Source of the DNA: Galbula dea
Taxonomy: Eukaryota; Chordata; Aves; Piciformes; Galbulidae
Assembly (NCBI GenBank): GCA_013399015.1
Contig: VWZX01004771.1
Location: forward strand, 186,001 to 250,000
Direction of reading: 5' to 3'
DNA length: 64,000 nt
The number at the start of each line of letters is the position of its first letter. Position 1 is the first letter of the stretch. Positions 12,664-25,467 of the stretch are shown in pieces. A program made the translations under genes and the position numbers. The notes under the pieces were generated by a model, which was given only the letters and a program-made list of their open reading frames with translations, was not told where the DNA came from and ran no database searches.

Positions 12664-12930
12664 ACAGAATCACAGAATGGTTTGAGTTGGAAGGGACCTC
12701 TACAAGGTCATCTAGTCCAACCCCCTCTGCAGTGACCAGGAATATCTCCAGCTAGATCAGGTTGCTCAGAGCCCCAGACAACCTGACATGGAATGGTTCC
12801 AGGGATGGGGAATCTACCACCTCTCTGGGCAACCTGGGCCACTATTTCACCAGCCTCAGTGAAAAAAATGTCTTTCTTCTATTTAGTCTAAATCTACCCT
12901 CTTTTAGTTTAAAATTTGTGCTCTGCAAAC
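12664..12930 (-). mobile_element. CR1 3' end (class 3), 5'-truncated
   Basis: It opens with ACAGAATCACAGAATGGTTT and GAGTTGGAAGGGACC, then the class 3 signature AGATCAGGTTGCTCAGAGCC, the GGTTCCAGGGATGG motif, CCACCTCTCTGGGCAACCTG and CTCTTTTAGTTTAAAA. Well preserved and cut at the 5' end near 12930. Confidence 0.93.
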
Positions 12931-13263
12931 TTTTACAGCAGAGAAGGATCTCATGACACAGTCACTGCATATCTGCTCAGAGAGCTGAGTTCCTACCATG
13001 AGTTTCCAGGCACACACACACAGATTACCCTTGAAGAATGGACTTAGAGTGAGGGTGTGACAAATGCAGATGACATCACCCATACAGGGAAGTGCTGACC
13101 TTGCATCATGCAATGCCCAGAGTCCAGTAGGGACAGTGTGAAAAGTTTAGTCAATGCAGTAGAGTTAGAGAGACTGGAATCAATAAAGCATTTCCATCTG
13201 GTGTACAGCTTCAGGTAAGAAATTCAAACACCTTCCAGAACAAAGCAACAACATTTACATAGC

Positions 13264-13298
<35 letters not shown>

Positions 13299-16204
13299 CC
13301 AATGTTCTGATTATTACTGTGGGCTCTAGTGTTTCTGTGTACAGTCTCTTGGTCTTTTTAGTGTAAGCTGAATGAACGATTTAACAGGTGACTTAGAACT
13401 GACCCCAGGAAGAATCTCAGTTGTTGCATTGGCATTGACAGATCTTCTGAGTGAGATGGTCACAACCAGAATTAAATGCTGCCATAAAAAGGGATTTTAC
13501 AGAGGTTTGAGAAACACACAAACCATTCCATCAGGCCTCTATAGCATTAGTCAAACCTCTTTCACCAGCAGGAGCAAATATGTCTGCCCTCATGCATTTG
13601 AAGACTATCACAAGAAGTTCCAGTGCAAGATCCATTAAATTTTCATTTCCTCTGTTTTTTGCACTTATTTCAATGCAGCCTTGACTTGTGTATCCCTTAC
13701 TTGATCATTCTGTGTTCCTGCAGTCCTTGCATGCACATAGCATCTGAGCAACCCCCTTGCTTCCTTTGTGCTACTTTTTATTTCATAGAAGAGATGAATT
13801 CCCTTTTCTCTGAGTCTCTGGCTGGAAGAAAGAGGAATTCCCAGAGCTGGTTGCAGACTTGCTCCATCCCATGGCATACAGCACCAACAGAGAGGATTAA
13901 GGAGGCTGACTAATGTTCATTGCTATTCATCCTACTGCAAAGGCACTGGAAAAGTAGTTGGAAATTCAGTTTGAGAGAAAGATGGTTCATGCTATGCCAG
14001 TAAGAAGGCTGCACGCTCTGGAAACCATTCCTTCCAAGATGTCAGAAGAGACTGCATGTTGAGGCTATTCTGAAGCCTCTCTTTCCATTGCTGCTAGTTT
14101 ACCTTTTGGAGTACATGCAGGAGGTATGTAGGTACAGGGAGGTACAAGGCATTAAAAGCATCCCTGGATCTTTGTCGTACAGTTTAAAGGTCCAGCTGTA
14201 GAACTGAAAACCAGCAACAGGCCAGGGAACAGTAATGGAGAGGAGAATATTGCAAACATATAGGGTCTGGGTCATTGCCTCATTTATCTTCAGCTTGCTG
14301 GAAGAAGGTCTGCAGTGGGTGAAGGATGGGCCTGCTGTAATGAAGCTGTCGGCAGTAACGGAAGTCGTTTGTGCATGGCCTACCAGACTAAATTACTCCT
14401 GACTGCCTAAGACAGAGCTCTCATCAATCCCAAACCACCTGCTGGGCAGGGTGACGTGGACCATGGGGTAAGATATCATTATTCTCTCAGGGATGCCTTT
14501 GCTGGTTCTTCATCATCTCTCATCCCTCCTTTGCACAAGTTCTCATTGATCAAGTCCTGTTATTTCTTCAGGTACAAAGCCATGGTACATACAGTAACAC
14601 CATTACTCTTCCTTGCAATTCCCATCCACCTCTAAATTATTTCTTGCCCTTCCAGATGAGTTATTGTCCAACATCTAGGCATCTAAGCTCATCCTTTTTT
14701 TCCACTTGTGCCCTGAATATCAATGCTGGAAAGTAAAAAGGAGTACTCCACTTCAATCTGTGCTTCCTAGAGTTAAGTCATTCACTATATCTTCTGCAAA
14801 CCAAAGGACTGGCCCACTTCTAGTTAACTTTCTTTAGCTGAAGTTCATGTACAAACACTTTGTAGAGCAGGTCCTGAACAAGAAACAAACCTAAGTGTTA
14901 CCTGTCTGAATGCAAGGGCAATCCTCCACCTCAAAAAGTCAGGTCAGTCACACACGTGTAGCAGAAAATTCAATTTCAGCAACATATCCCTTGGCTACAA
15001 ATGTCAGGAAAAATCAGGAAGAGAGGGAAGCATTTATTCAGAATTAATTCTGTGGCATTAATTTTTCTGTAGAGGCAAGGAGGATGGAATGTTGTTTGTA
15101 TAATCCACACTCTCTAATTATATTCTTTCTGATGAACTCGTCACACCTTGACATTTATTTTACATCACTTCCACTGTGTCAGTCTCAAAATTAAACCAAC
15201 ACTGAAATGTTTACCCCTGGATCTGTCTCTCCTGGATTTGCCTAGTCCCAGGCACTGTTTCTTCTGTAAATCAGCTGCACATCATCATAAGAGGATTCCC
15301 ATTTCTAATGAAATGAGCTGTTTGCTGAGTAAACTTCTGTTCAGTGCTGTTGGAACATCAGCTGTCATTTTAGCTCTGTAGATAAAGACTGGCCACTTCG
15401 TATCACCTTCAGATTATCTATCCTGCTCTCTGTGCTCCCACTCTCAGGCTCTCCACAAACCCTTCCTATGAGTCATAAGAAGTTCTGGGTTGAAAGAATA
15501 GCAAACGGATGCTGTGCCTGTGTGATCCCTTGCTTATTACTTAGATATATTTTCCACAGCTTTCTATGCATTTGATCAGAGGTGCATTCAATGGGTAACC
15601 CCTAAACTTAGGCACTTCAGTCCTGTAGCACTTTCTGATTCTGATGAAGACCTGAAGTGAACATGCCAAAAGACATCCTGAAAAGGTGCCCTTTAAGAGG
15701 GATCAGAACAGCAGCAAGTCAATTGTGGTTGCTCACATGGTCATAAGTCATTGGCTTTTTTAAGATATTAGTCATAGAATGGATTACCCAGACCTGTTTG
15801 GAAGAAAAAATCTGTATGTGTCATATATGCAAAACAAGCATTGTCCTCACATATATGATTCACTCTCAACATTCCATTTTCTGTCATGGCAACAGAGTTT
15901 TTCAATATCCATCACCTCTAACTTGCAGCATTCTTAGCTCTGTATTTTTAAAATGGCTTCATTACCTACACCAAATGTGCTGTGGGAGTCCAGCAATTAA
16001 AGGGATTAACATCTTAAAAAAAGAATCCTTTTTATTTGTAGAGGTACACCTGCTGCTACCATAAAAAAACAATGAATGGGATACATCAGGGAGAAATATG
16101 GGAAATTGCCAGGTTAATATTTCAGAATATTGGGATGCAAATGTGTCTGGAGAAAAGTATTTGGTTACTTACAAGCATAAGTCAGTTTATTGCCTATTAA
16201 TATT
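12931..16204. other. Unique non-coding sequence with two microsatellites
   Basis: Apart from a (CA)6 run at 13011-13022 and the TA array listed separately, I recognise no gene or repeat in this 3.3-kb block. Open frames up to 96 codons lack homology that I recognise. Confidence 0.45.
13268..13296. repeat. (TA)n microsatellite
   Basis: About 14 uninterrupted TA/AT units, flanked by AGCACTTTA on the left and TTTCCAATG on the right. Confidence 0.95.
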
Positions 16205-16965
16205 CTCACAGAATCCCAACATGGTACAAGTTGGAAGGCACCTCTGGGGATCATCTAGTCCAACCTCCCTGCTAAAGCAGGGGCACCCAGAGGACGTTGA
16301 CCAGAATCACCTCCAGGCACATTTGGAATCTCTGCAGAGAAGGAGATTCCACAGTCTCTCTGGACAGCCTGGGCCAGGGCTCTGACACCCTCACAGCAAA
16401 GAATTTTTTTCTCATGTTCAGATGTAATTTCCAGTGTTGGAATTGGTGCCCATTGCCCCTTGTCCTGTCACTGAGCACTACTGAAAAGAGGCTGAACCCA
16501 TCCTTTTGATCCCACCTTTTAGATACTGTTTAGCACAGATCAGATCCCCTCTGATTCTGCTGTTCTCTGGGCTAAGCAGCCCCAGGGCTCTCAGCCTTTC
16601 CTCCTCCCAAAGATGCTCCAGTCCCCTCAGCATCTTCCTAGCCTCTGCTGGACTCTCTCCACTAGTTCCTTGTCTCTCTTGAATGGGGAAGCCCAGAATT
16701 GGATCCAGCAGCCTAGTTGTGTCCTCCCTAAGGCAGAGCGGAGTGGGAGGAGAACCTCTTTCAACCTGCTGGCCACACTCTTCTGAATGCACCCCAGGAG
16801 ACCATTGGCCTCTTTGGCTGTGAGGGCACATAGCTGGCTCATGGTGAACTTGTTGTCCTCTGAGACTCTCAGGTCCTTCTCTGCAGATCTGCTTTGCAGC
16901 AGATCATCCCCTATCCTGTCCTGGTGCATGTTTTCTCCACTTCCAGATTTATACTCAGGTGGTAA
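16205..16965 (-). mobile_element. CR1 (class 1), about 760 bp
   Basis: It opens with a degraded terminal repeat (TCTCACAGAATCCCAACATG) and the hairpin with CTGCTAAAGCAGGGGCACCC. It then passes back through the 3' region into ORF2. Minus-strand frames carry readable reverse-transcriptase C-terminal sequence (GLEHLWEEERLRALGLLSPE; further upstream LPLRSALGRTQLGCWIQFWA) in two overlapping frames, so at least one frameshift separates them. The 5' end fades near 16960. It is one of the two longest minus-strand class 1 copies; the partner at 20652-21402 is very similar. Confidence 0.94.
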
Positions 16966-18319
16966 GTCACTGGCCATATCTTCCATGTTTAGAGTCAAGA
17001 CCTAGGTTGGAAGCTGAAAAGGGGTAAGAAGAAAATGGAAAAACAACAGAAAGAGATAGGAGCTTGTGAAAGAGGAACCTTGAGTTTTGCTTCTGTAGTG
17101 GATAAGATGTGCTCTGTGGTTGTGTATATCTAAGAGAGAGTGTGTATATACATTAATAGGTGGTCATCAAAATGAAGTCATTACATGCACAATGTGAAGA
17201 ATTATACCAAATGTCAAGCATGGACAGTTAGGGGATGACAGAACTAAGGGAATGGCTGCAAATTACATTTGGCCTCTAGTACTTATGCATTCTGACACAA
17301 CTCTGAATCCCATGATCATGTGCTTTTATTTACAGAGAACTGTTTTCTCCTTTAGGGTTCAGAATTGACAGGGTCTTTAATATTTGATTTTCCTCTTATT
17401 GGTCAGGATTCTATGTGCTTAGTTCTTATTTACTGCATTACATTCAAACCCTGCTCTGAATACACAACTGTTCATTTCCTCCTGCACTCTTCTGTGATGC
17501 ACTTGACTAACATCTAAGTGCTTCACAGATATTAATCAATTTATCTTCTCCATACCCAGATGAGTTGAAGGCTGATTGTCCTCTTTCTTGTAGACCAAAA
17601 CCTGAGCCACAGAGGAGTTGAAGTCAAGCATAGCCACTAACATCAAGCACGCTACCTGAGATATGCAGCACCTAAGTTTTCAGAGTGTTTAGCAGTCAGT
17701 CTTATTTTGCATGCTGAGAGCAAATCTGCTATTGACTGCAGCTATAGTTGTGAGCCTTTGGCACTCCTGCCAGTGTGGAAAAACAGCCTTGTGCTGGGCA
17801 CCCTGGGAACAAGGAACAAACTGTTGATGACCCCATTTGAAAACCTCACTTGGGTTTGAAGTCACTTGCTAAAGCAATACATCAGGATTCAAGAAAAAAG
17901 ATGAGGCTAAAAACCTAATTCCCGAGTTCAACCTATGACTGGTTTAACTGAGAGTCTTTCCTTTCTCTTCTTAAAATTTCTGCCTCAGAAACCAAGCAGC
18001 TTCTAAAAATGCACCACAAATGAACAATCCTGTTCTGCACTGCACAACACCCATTTCCTATTCCCTGTTCTTCCAAAAAGCAGATGTGGCTTATCCTAAG
18101 TCACAGTTTAAATGAGAGGCATCTGGAAGTGAGTTTAAGACAAGCCCAAGATCTTTTATCCTGATGTAGTCTTGTTAGGAAATCATTGTGGAGGGAAGGC
18201 TAGGTGTTGTCACGGACAATGTCTCATGAATAGCTAAAGATACTTTTAGTCTTCTGTCCCTTCTGCACCTGTGACCTCAGAAACACACCCTTGTCTCATA
18301 TAGCAGATGGAAATGTCTT
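16966..18319. other. Unique non-coding sequence
   Basis: No gene or repeat recognised. A short stretch near 17105-17160 alternates GTGTGTATATC/GTGTGTATATAC without forming a clean array. Confidence 0.45.
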
Positions 18320-18500
18320 CCCCAAAAGGGTTGTCAAGCACTGGTACAAGGCTGCCCAGGGAAGTGGTGGGGTCACCATCCCTGGAAGGGACTGAAAAGG
18401 CATGCTGAGGGACAGGGTTTTGTGGTGACCTGGCAGTGCTGGGTTAACAGTTGGACTTGGTGATCTTAAAGGTCTCTTCCAACCAAAAGGATTCTGGGAA
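18320..18500 (+). mobile_element. CR1 3' end (class 2), 5'-truncated
   Basis: Plus strand: AAAAGGGTTGTCAAGCACTG, GGCTGCCCAGGGAAGTGGTG, CACCATCCCTGGA, TTTGTGGTGACCTGGCAGTG, GTTGGACTTGGTGATCTTAA and TCTCTTCCAACC. The ORF2 C-terminal codons (RLPREVV-like) are represented but disrupted. Confidence 0.92.
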
Positions 18501-18544
18501 ATGAGCAGGGAGTCTTTGCCACATGGTATCGTCTCTTTTATCCT

Positions 18545-18581
18545 AGGATCAAAGAATAATTGAGGTTGGGAGGGTCATGGA
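18545..18581 (-). mobile_element. Possible CR1 3'-tail fragment
   Basis: AGGATCAAAGAATAATTGAG followed by GTTGGGAGGGTCATGGA resembles the first 37 bases of a CR1 3' end in complement. It is too short and worn to be sure. Confidence 0.4.
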
Positions 18582-20651
18582 ACTGTATCCACCAGCCTTT
18601 GCTATTTTCAGAATGTCTCTAACTAATAGCAGTTTAGAACCTTGTTACTAATAATTTCTGATTCCATTCAGGGCACATCCTCTGGCCTGCTCATTACTGA
18701 ATTAATGAGCAATATTATCAGCCCATTATCTAGCTAAAGACAATCCCAGATAAAGAACCTGCACCTACAGACTTATTGCTTAACATAGAGGACAAGTAAA
18801 CTTCCAGAGTGATTTGAATTAGCAGTAAATAATGTGGACACCTTTCCTAAGGCTCATGATGATGTTAAATATGCTTAAGTATAAAATATGACATCAAACT
18901 AGAGCAAGTCTTAATGCAGCTACCAGATGACAAAGGAGAGTTTCAGTGCTATTTATACAAGTCTAATCAAGAACAGCCTCATAGGACATTTGCCAAATGA
19001 CTATTTTAGTGTCATTTAGTAGATTAAAACCAAAGGAGAGCATGCTCAGCTTTGGAACCTTTTTTCTGGGGGGAAGTCTATTGAAAAACCCCACCAGACC
19101 TTGACTGAGCTTAGATGTCCTACCTCTTGATCCCAGTAACTTGAGTATAAGGCCACATCTGTCTGCCTACCACCAATTGTTCTGTCAGCTTCAGTCTGGA
19201 TGATTGCCCTGGACTGCTACAAGGAGATCTCTCTTTCTGCTTCTGCATGTGACTCTCACTTCTTTAAAGAAGGGAGACTCAAGAAGTCCCCATGAAGAAA
19301 TGGGCATAGAGCCCAAAGAAATAATTTGTTTTCTTGTGTTTGCATTTTAAATGAAACCTAAAAGCTAAGAGAATAAAAGCAGCAGCATGTGTAGCTGGTG
19401 ATTAAGATTTTGCAGCTAACCAAGATAACCCCAGCAAAGCTCAGAGAGGGAGATGCCTCTGTGGGAATGCCTGACCTTTCACGTCAAAGCTTTTCTTCTA
19501 CTCCTTCCTTTCATGGCAGATGAATACAAACTTCAGTGCAGAGACACAAGTAACTGCTGACTGGAGGGAATGGCAATTTGTGGTGAAGAATCAAAGACAC
19601 TTCTCCTGTGCTGACATAGAAATAGGCAGGATATTTTTTCTTCTCTCTCTTGTCAAATGGCCCCAAAACTGCTTCCCTAGTCACCGATTAGTCAACACAA
19701 CTTCACTGGTACAAAGGGAAAATGAATCAAGTATACATATCTCCACCTCTAAGATGTAATAATTAATCACCTCCAACACATTTAACCACCCAGCCCTAGC
19801 CAGCTTGTAATGGTCATGACTTAGTGATACAGTTGCAACACCACTACAAATTGAGCTTTCAGTCACTCAAGTGCATCTAAAGCACCCAGAAGAATTAATC
19901 ACTTCCAAAGGAAAAAACAGGAGCAAGATTCTTTTAAACACAGTTTTGTATCAGCAGAACAAGAACAAGATTCTAAGCCTCCCTTCTTAAGCAGCTATAT
20001 TCATTCAAAAAAAAGTGTCCACCATTGACTTTGGGTGCAAATTGCCAGAACTTTCCTCCTCTGATGTGATTCTGCCCTTCAGTATTCTAAGGCTGTCTCT
20101 AGCAGAGCTTTAAATTTTCACAAGTGGTCCTAGCTGCAGGAGCAGCTGCTGTTCTGTGAGGCATTTATCTGTGTTCAGATAGTTATTCCCTGCAGTTTCA
20201 GCTCCAGAGGTAGAAGGTGCTGCTGACCTCAGCTTGTTTCCTAGCACATCTCTGTTGGGGTTGCCCACCCCATGGCAGGGCCAGAAGAAGGGAAGGAGCC
20301 TGTTCTCTGTGTGATCCTCATCTGCTGCAGTGCAAGAAAAACATGGGAGCTGAGAACACCAGTGAGAGCTGTCTAAATTGAGCCAGCTGACTTTGGGCTG
20401 GAAAAGAATGACAATAAGCATCTGTCTGGGAGCCTATAACAGCTCCTATTCTGCACTAATCTGTATAGACCAGATGAGGCAAAGACATATCTGCTGACTT
20501 CTTGTTTTCTCTTTTGGGCTTCATTGTCTTCAAGAGTTAAACTGAGAGCTTGTTTACAGTGGAAGTGCCCACATGCATTCCATGTGTAAAAATTATAGTG
20601 CCTAGATCACCTTGAATTTGTGCATATACAGACTGCAGTATGTACTTTATA
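18582..20651. other. Unique non-coding sequence
   Basis: No gene or repeat recognised. The 103-codon minus-strand frame at 20110-20421 has no domain I know and no splice context. Confidence 0.45.
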
Positions 20652-21402
20652 AATCACAGAACCCCAGAATCCCAGCATAGTAGGGGTTGGGACCTGTGGA
20701 GATCATCTAGATCAACCCCCCTGCTAAAGCGGGGGCACCCAGAGGACGTTGACCAGAATCATGTCCACGTGGGTTTGGAATCTCTCCAGAGGAGGAGCCT
20801 CCAAAACCTCTCTGGGCAGCCTGGGCCAGGGCTCCAGCACCCTCACAGCAAAGAAGTTTTTTCTCATGCTCAGATGGAACCACCTGGGATCCAGTTAGTG
20901 CCTGTCAGCCCTTGTCCTGTAGCTGGTCCCATCCTCTTCACCCTCACCTTTTATCTATTGCTAAGCATTGGTCAGATCCCCTCTGATTCTGCTCTTCTCC
21001 AGGCTAATGAGCCGCAGGGCTCTCAGCCTTTCCTCCTCCCAGAGATGCTCCAGTGCCCTCAGCACCTTCCTAGCCTCTGCTGGACTCTCTCCACCAGTTT
21101 CTTGTCTCTCTTGAACTAGGGATCCCAAAAGTGGACCCAGGACTCCACATGCATCCTGCCTAGGGCAGAGTGGAGGGGGAAGAGAACCTCCCTCAGCCTA
21201 CTGGTCACACTTTTCTTAATGCATCCCTGGAGACTATTGGCCTTTTTGATCATGAGTGCACATTGCTGGCTCATGGGAACTTGTCCACTATGACTTCCTC
21301 CCAACTCCTTCTCTACAGAGCTGCTTTCCAGCAGGTCAGCCCCTAACCTGTACTGGTCCATGAGGTTTCTCCTCCCCAGGTACAGAACCCTACCGTTGCC
21401 CA
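20652..21402 (-). mobile_element. CR1 (class 1), about 750 bp with ORF2 remnant
   Basis: It opens with ATCACAGAACCCCAGAATCC and carries CTGCTAAAGCGGGGGCACCC, CACCCTCACAGCAAAGAAGT and GCTCTCAGCCTTTCCTCCTC. The minus-strand frame at 21116-21403 reads the C-terminal part of reverse transcriptase (NLMDQYRLGADLLESSSVEK; KANSLQGCIKKSVTSRLREV). The 5' cut lies in the codons for GNGRVLYLG, about 45 bases inside the start shared by the copies at 25468, 29181, 31785 and 63003. Confidence 0.95.
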
Positions 21403-22250
21403 TAAATTGCTTTCTAAAGTTTGTTGACTACGTTGCAGTCTTGGATAAAATGTCAATTAATTTTCTGTACTTTTGAAAAGCTTTTATGAGCACTTTGCCA
21501 TGTCCCCAGGTAACAGAACTGCTTCTAAAAGCCAGTAACATCCTTGAGAAGTCTCTAAGATGTCAGCCTGGTTTATAATGAGAATGCAGATGGATATGGA
21601 ACTGGTGTTGAACTGGTCAGTGCCATCTGCAGTCAGGCCCCAGACAGTGTTTAACAATTAACATGTTAACACATAACCTGAGTTAAGAGATGGATCTCCT
21701 TTTCTCCTATCCCCTTGCCATTCCACCTAGTTTGTGAAACCTCTTCTCTGAAATCACATGGTGAGAGGTTTTGATAAGCTATCACTGTGTGAAGACATCT
21801 CTCCAAGGAGGATCTGAGGAGGATGTACAGTGCCAAGGGCTCGCCTTGATGCATATGAATTCAGTAACAGACCAAGTTGCTTTTCTTCCAGGAAGTGGAA
21901 ATTCAGACAAAATGTGACTGGAGCTCACAAATTGTTGCTGAGCTTCCCAAAACCTTGGCTGCCTTCCTTTTCTAATTGGCATATGTGATTACTTCTGGGG
22001 GTGAGGGAGGGTTGCTTTTTTCCCCTCTCAAGTTTTCTTCGTCCAGCTTGAAGTACTGACTGCTGGAGGCTGCTGTTAGAACTGTAATAAAGTCTTCTTG
22101 TTATTAATTTCACTGTTAACAGATTATGTTTGTCCATTGAAAGGTACATAATTGGTGCAAAAATGCACTTTAGTAAAGGACTGTTAGTAAACAGAAGGAA
22201 TTATTTGGTTTCTCACTTTCTGCTGTGCTCAGCTGAAGAAGGGAGAGCAG
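21403..22250. other. Unique non-coding sequence
   Basis: Nothing recognised. Open frames on the minus strand at 21666-22149 show no known domain. Confidence 0.45.
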
Positions 22251-22251
22251 G

Positions 22252-22290
22252 TGACTTGAGAAGTCTGTTGCCTGGCCCCTTCTCAAGTCA
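22252..22290. repeat. Perfect 12-bp inverted repeat, 15-base loop
   Basis: TGACTTGAGAAG at 22252-22263 and its exact complement CTTCTCAAGTCA at 22279-22290. A stem-loop could form on either strand. There is no T run after it and no transposon signature nearby. Confidence 0.85.
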
Positions 22291-23185
22291 ACCCAAGCAC
22301 ATCACCTGCTTCCATATTTTTCAAGTGCAGGGCAAGATTTGGCACCTGATTTTCCTCAGCAGCTGCATGTTTGCAACTGCCTGTGAAATCAGTGTCTGTA
22401 GTGTCTCCTAAAAGGTGCCCAAGATCAGAGGGTGTTCTGACTAGCCAGAAAATCACTTTTATTTCCTTGTAAGATGGAAAAGTGAGCATAATGATGCAGG
22501 TATCTCTCAGTTTATTGTAAAATGAGCTGCTTAATCAAAGAACCAGGAGCATTTCAGTGTAACACAGAAATTAATAACATTTGCTGCTAACAGTTTTCTA
22601 CCCTGTCACTGCATTAGCAAATTCACCTTAGGTATGAAGGACCTTAGTTTTCTCTCCATAGTGGCACTACTTTGTCACTGGCTAATTCTCAGATGAGAGG
22701 GTGAATAACTCTAGATATGGATGACACAGTCTATTGAAGCCACTTATTTCCTGTATGTAGCATAAATCATTCTGTTTGGCATTTATCACACATAGGTTGT
22801 GTTTCTGGATCCAAATCCTCCTGAGATGCAGACTCATGGTGTAGATAATGTTTTTCTTAGCTTGAGAATCTTCTTCAGAGAGCTTCCTCAAAGAGAGATT
22901 CAGGGCTACTGCTACCAAAAATGTTAACTAAACAGTTTATTCTTCCCATCTATATGCAGTAAAATTATTTGGTTTATGACTTTTAAGTTATGTCTATCCT
23001 AGAAATCAGAACTGCCAAAGACCTACAAAAATAACAGCATAGGATAAGGTCTATCTTGCATCTGGCCACACATAGCATTGTGATGGTTTGTGAAGCCATG
23101 AATGAACCTGATCAGATCATTTCCCAGGCAGATAATTTACCTCAGGAAGAACAGGGCTTGCTTAAGCTGCTTCCTTTGTATAAAA
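22291..23185. other. Unique non-coding sequence
   Basis: No gene or repeat recognised. Confidence 0.45.
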
Positions 23186-23375
23186 TCAGTTGGAAGAGAC
23201 CTTTAAGATCACCAAGTCCAACTGTTAACCCAGCACTGCCAGTTCACCACTAAACCATGTCTCTCAGCACCACATCTCCATGTTTATCAGTCTTCCCAGG
23301 GATGTTGACTCCACCACTTCCCCTGGGCAGCCCGTACCAGTGCTTGACGACCCTTTTGGGGAAGAAATTTCACAG
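23186..23375 (-). mobile_element. CR1 3' end (class 2), 5'-truncated
   Basis: AATCAGTTGGAAGAGACCTT, then AACTGTTAACCCAGCACTGC, ACCATGTCTCTCAGCACCAC and TGACTCCACCACTTCCCCTG, ending near GGGGAAGAAATTTCACAGGA. The terminal ATTCTRTG repeats at the 3' end are lost. Confidence 0.9.
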
Positions 23376-25467
23376 GAAAAGCAGTATCCTGCAGCCCAGC
23401 ACTGCCTTTCCCTACAGGTTACACCTTCAGAGATCAAGTCCAATCTTCATAAATAGGGCCCTCAACAAATTTCATGTCACTCCTCATAAGAGCAGAGGTG
23501 TAAACCAACCTGGCCAACCTCCAACATACACAGTAACTTTTTTTCTTGAGTAAACTACACTGGGCTTCCAGTGGTTTTCATCATTCCTTGTCTTAAAGGC
23601 TGTGTATCTTTGAATGGTGTTGGAGTTGTTGCCTCATTCAGCACTAGAAGTGGTACCTTAGTTGTCTTAAAAAGGAATTTCCCTGAAAGTGCCAAACCCA
23701 CCCAAGATCTTCAATGATGTCAGCATAAAACCTCTGTGAAGCTGCAAAGCAGAAGGGAATTTATGAAAGGAGGGCAAATATCAGAGAGAAGATTCCATCA
23801 AGGGCATAGGAGCAAACCAACTTGAGTGGTATGGGAAATGGCAAGATTACCTTTAATGGCCAGAAGAAGTTCAAACCTTTCTTCTGTTTTTCTGGAAATA
23901 TGGGAACTCTGGCAGAGCAGCAGCTGTTTGATGCCACATCTCCTGGTTAAGATAAAGGATCAGAGCCATTCCTTTGATACAAAGACATTGAAAAGATGGA
24001 GACGAACCATGCACACAACACAGCTTATGTAAATTGCCTCTGGTGACGCTTCAAAATGCAGCCTGGCTGGATTAATCATTGTTAAAAGAAATAGCCAGCA
24101 GAATAAAAATTGCTGTGATGTGTCTGGACTTCTCTTTAGGGAAAGAATATTTTGGTCCTGGGCCACGTCTCTTGATTTGTCTGTGGAGTTCCACGATCTG
24201 CTGTCATTAAGCACTGTTAAAAGATGAAAAGCTGAGTTTGGAAGCTGAGAGCTTGGATCTGGCAGGAGGAGGAGTGGCAGGCTGCTGGATTTCTGGAGCC
24301 AGTTTTCAACAGCATCTGGAGTAGGTCATTAAATTTATTCCATGCGGACAGCTGTTTGCATCAACCTAGTAGTGATGCCTGTATCTCTGTGGTTTTGTAC
24401 ACCTGATTGAAATATGCTGCCATTAAGCATTGTCTGATAGCGATGAGGACTTAATATTTCTGTGAGAAGACTACTGGAAGATGTTATCCTTTACCCTACT
24501 CCTGTTGGAGCCATATGGTTTAGGTGTCAATTTGATTAACTGATGTGTAGAAAGCCACAGCTCTGACATGACTCTCATTAAAAGAGCAATCTAGCCCAGG
24601 TTCCCGTACAGGAATGGCTCTGTTGACTGGGGCAAACTCACCTCCTCTTCCTACCAGAGCAGCATCCAGTCTTGCAGCAAGGTTGGCACACAGAGCCAGA
24701 GAAGGCTGAACCAGCCCTGGTGTGTCTTGATCCAGAGCTCACCTGAGAAATAGTAGTAAAACCCTGCAAGCACATATGTATGGCATCCCCTCCAGCCTTA
24801 TATGCTCAGCCAGGAGGCATTAAAGATGATCTGTCATCAGCTAAGGAAAGCATATTTGTTACCCAGTCAATCCTACTTGCCTCCTCACTTGTATTCTTTC
24901 TGTCCTATGTTTTCAGTACCAAAATTTGCTGGAAAGAAATACCTCCAAATTAAACTCACACTATATTATAACTGTGTTACCACTGTGGGTAATAACTCCA
25001 GTGCATAAATATTGATTATTTTGTTTTATTCTTTTTGTGTGTGTGTGCTTGAAGAAAAGGTAGTTCAGGCCATGGGGGAAAATACTGTAGAGTCTTTCAT
25101 CTCCAGGTTAGGTTACTAGACCAGCCCTAAGGTATGTCAGTTCTTGCCATCTGATAAATGATTGATAGTCTGCTGCAAATGGGCTCGTGATCCCTTTGCA
25201 AGAGGAGAACTTCTACAAATCTAGAAATTGCTGCAGAAAAACTGGTATTAAATGGTCTGTAACAGGTAGCCTGGCAAGGAATGAGAGTTGATGCAAAGGT
25301 TAAACTCTCACATCATTGGGAGGTCATGATGGGGTGAATTGGGCATGGCCTGATTTGAGGCAAGTGTTGTATGTATTTATGCCTCACAAGGAAAGTAGCT
25401 TGAGACAAACCAGATGACAATGACTAAAGCAGCTTGTAAGGGTCATTGCCACTCTCACTGCCATTCA
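23376..25467. other. Unique non-coding sequence
   Basis: No gene or repeat recognised, apart from a short GT run at 25036-25047. Confidence 0.45.
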
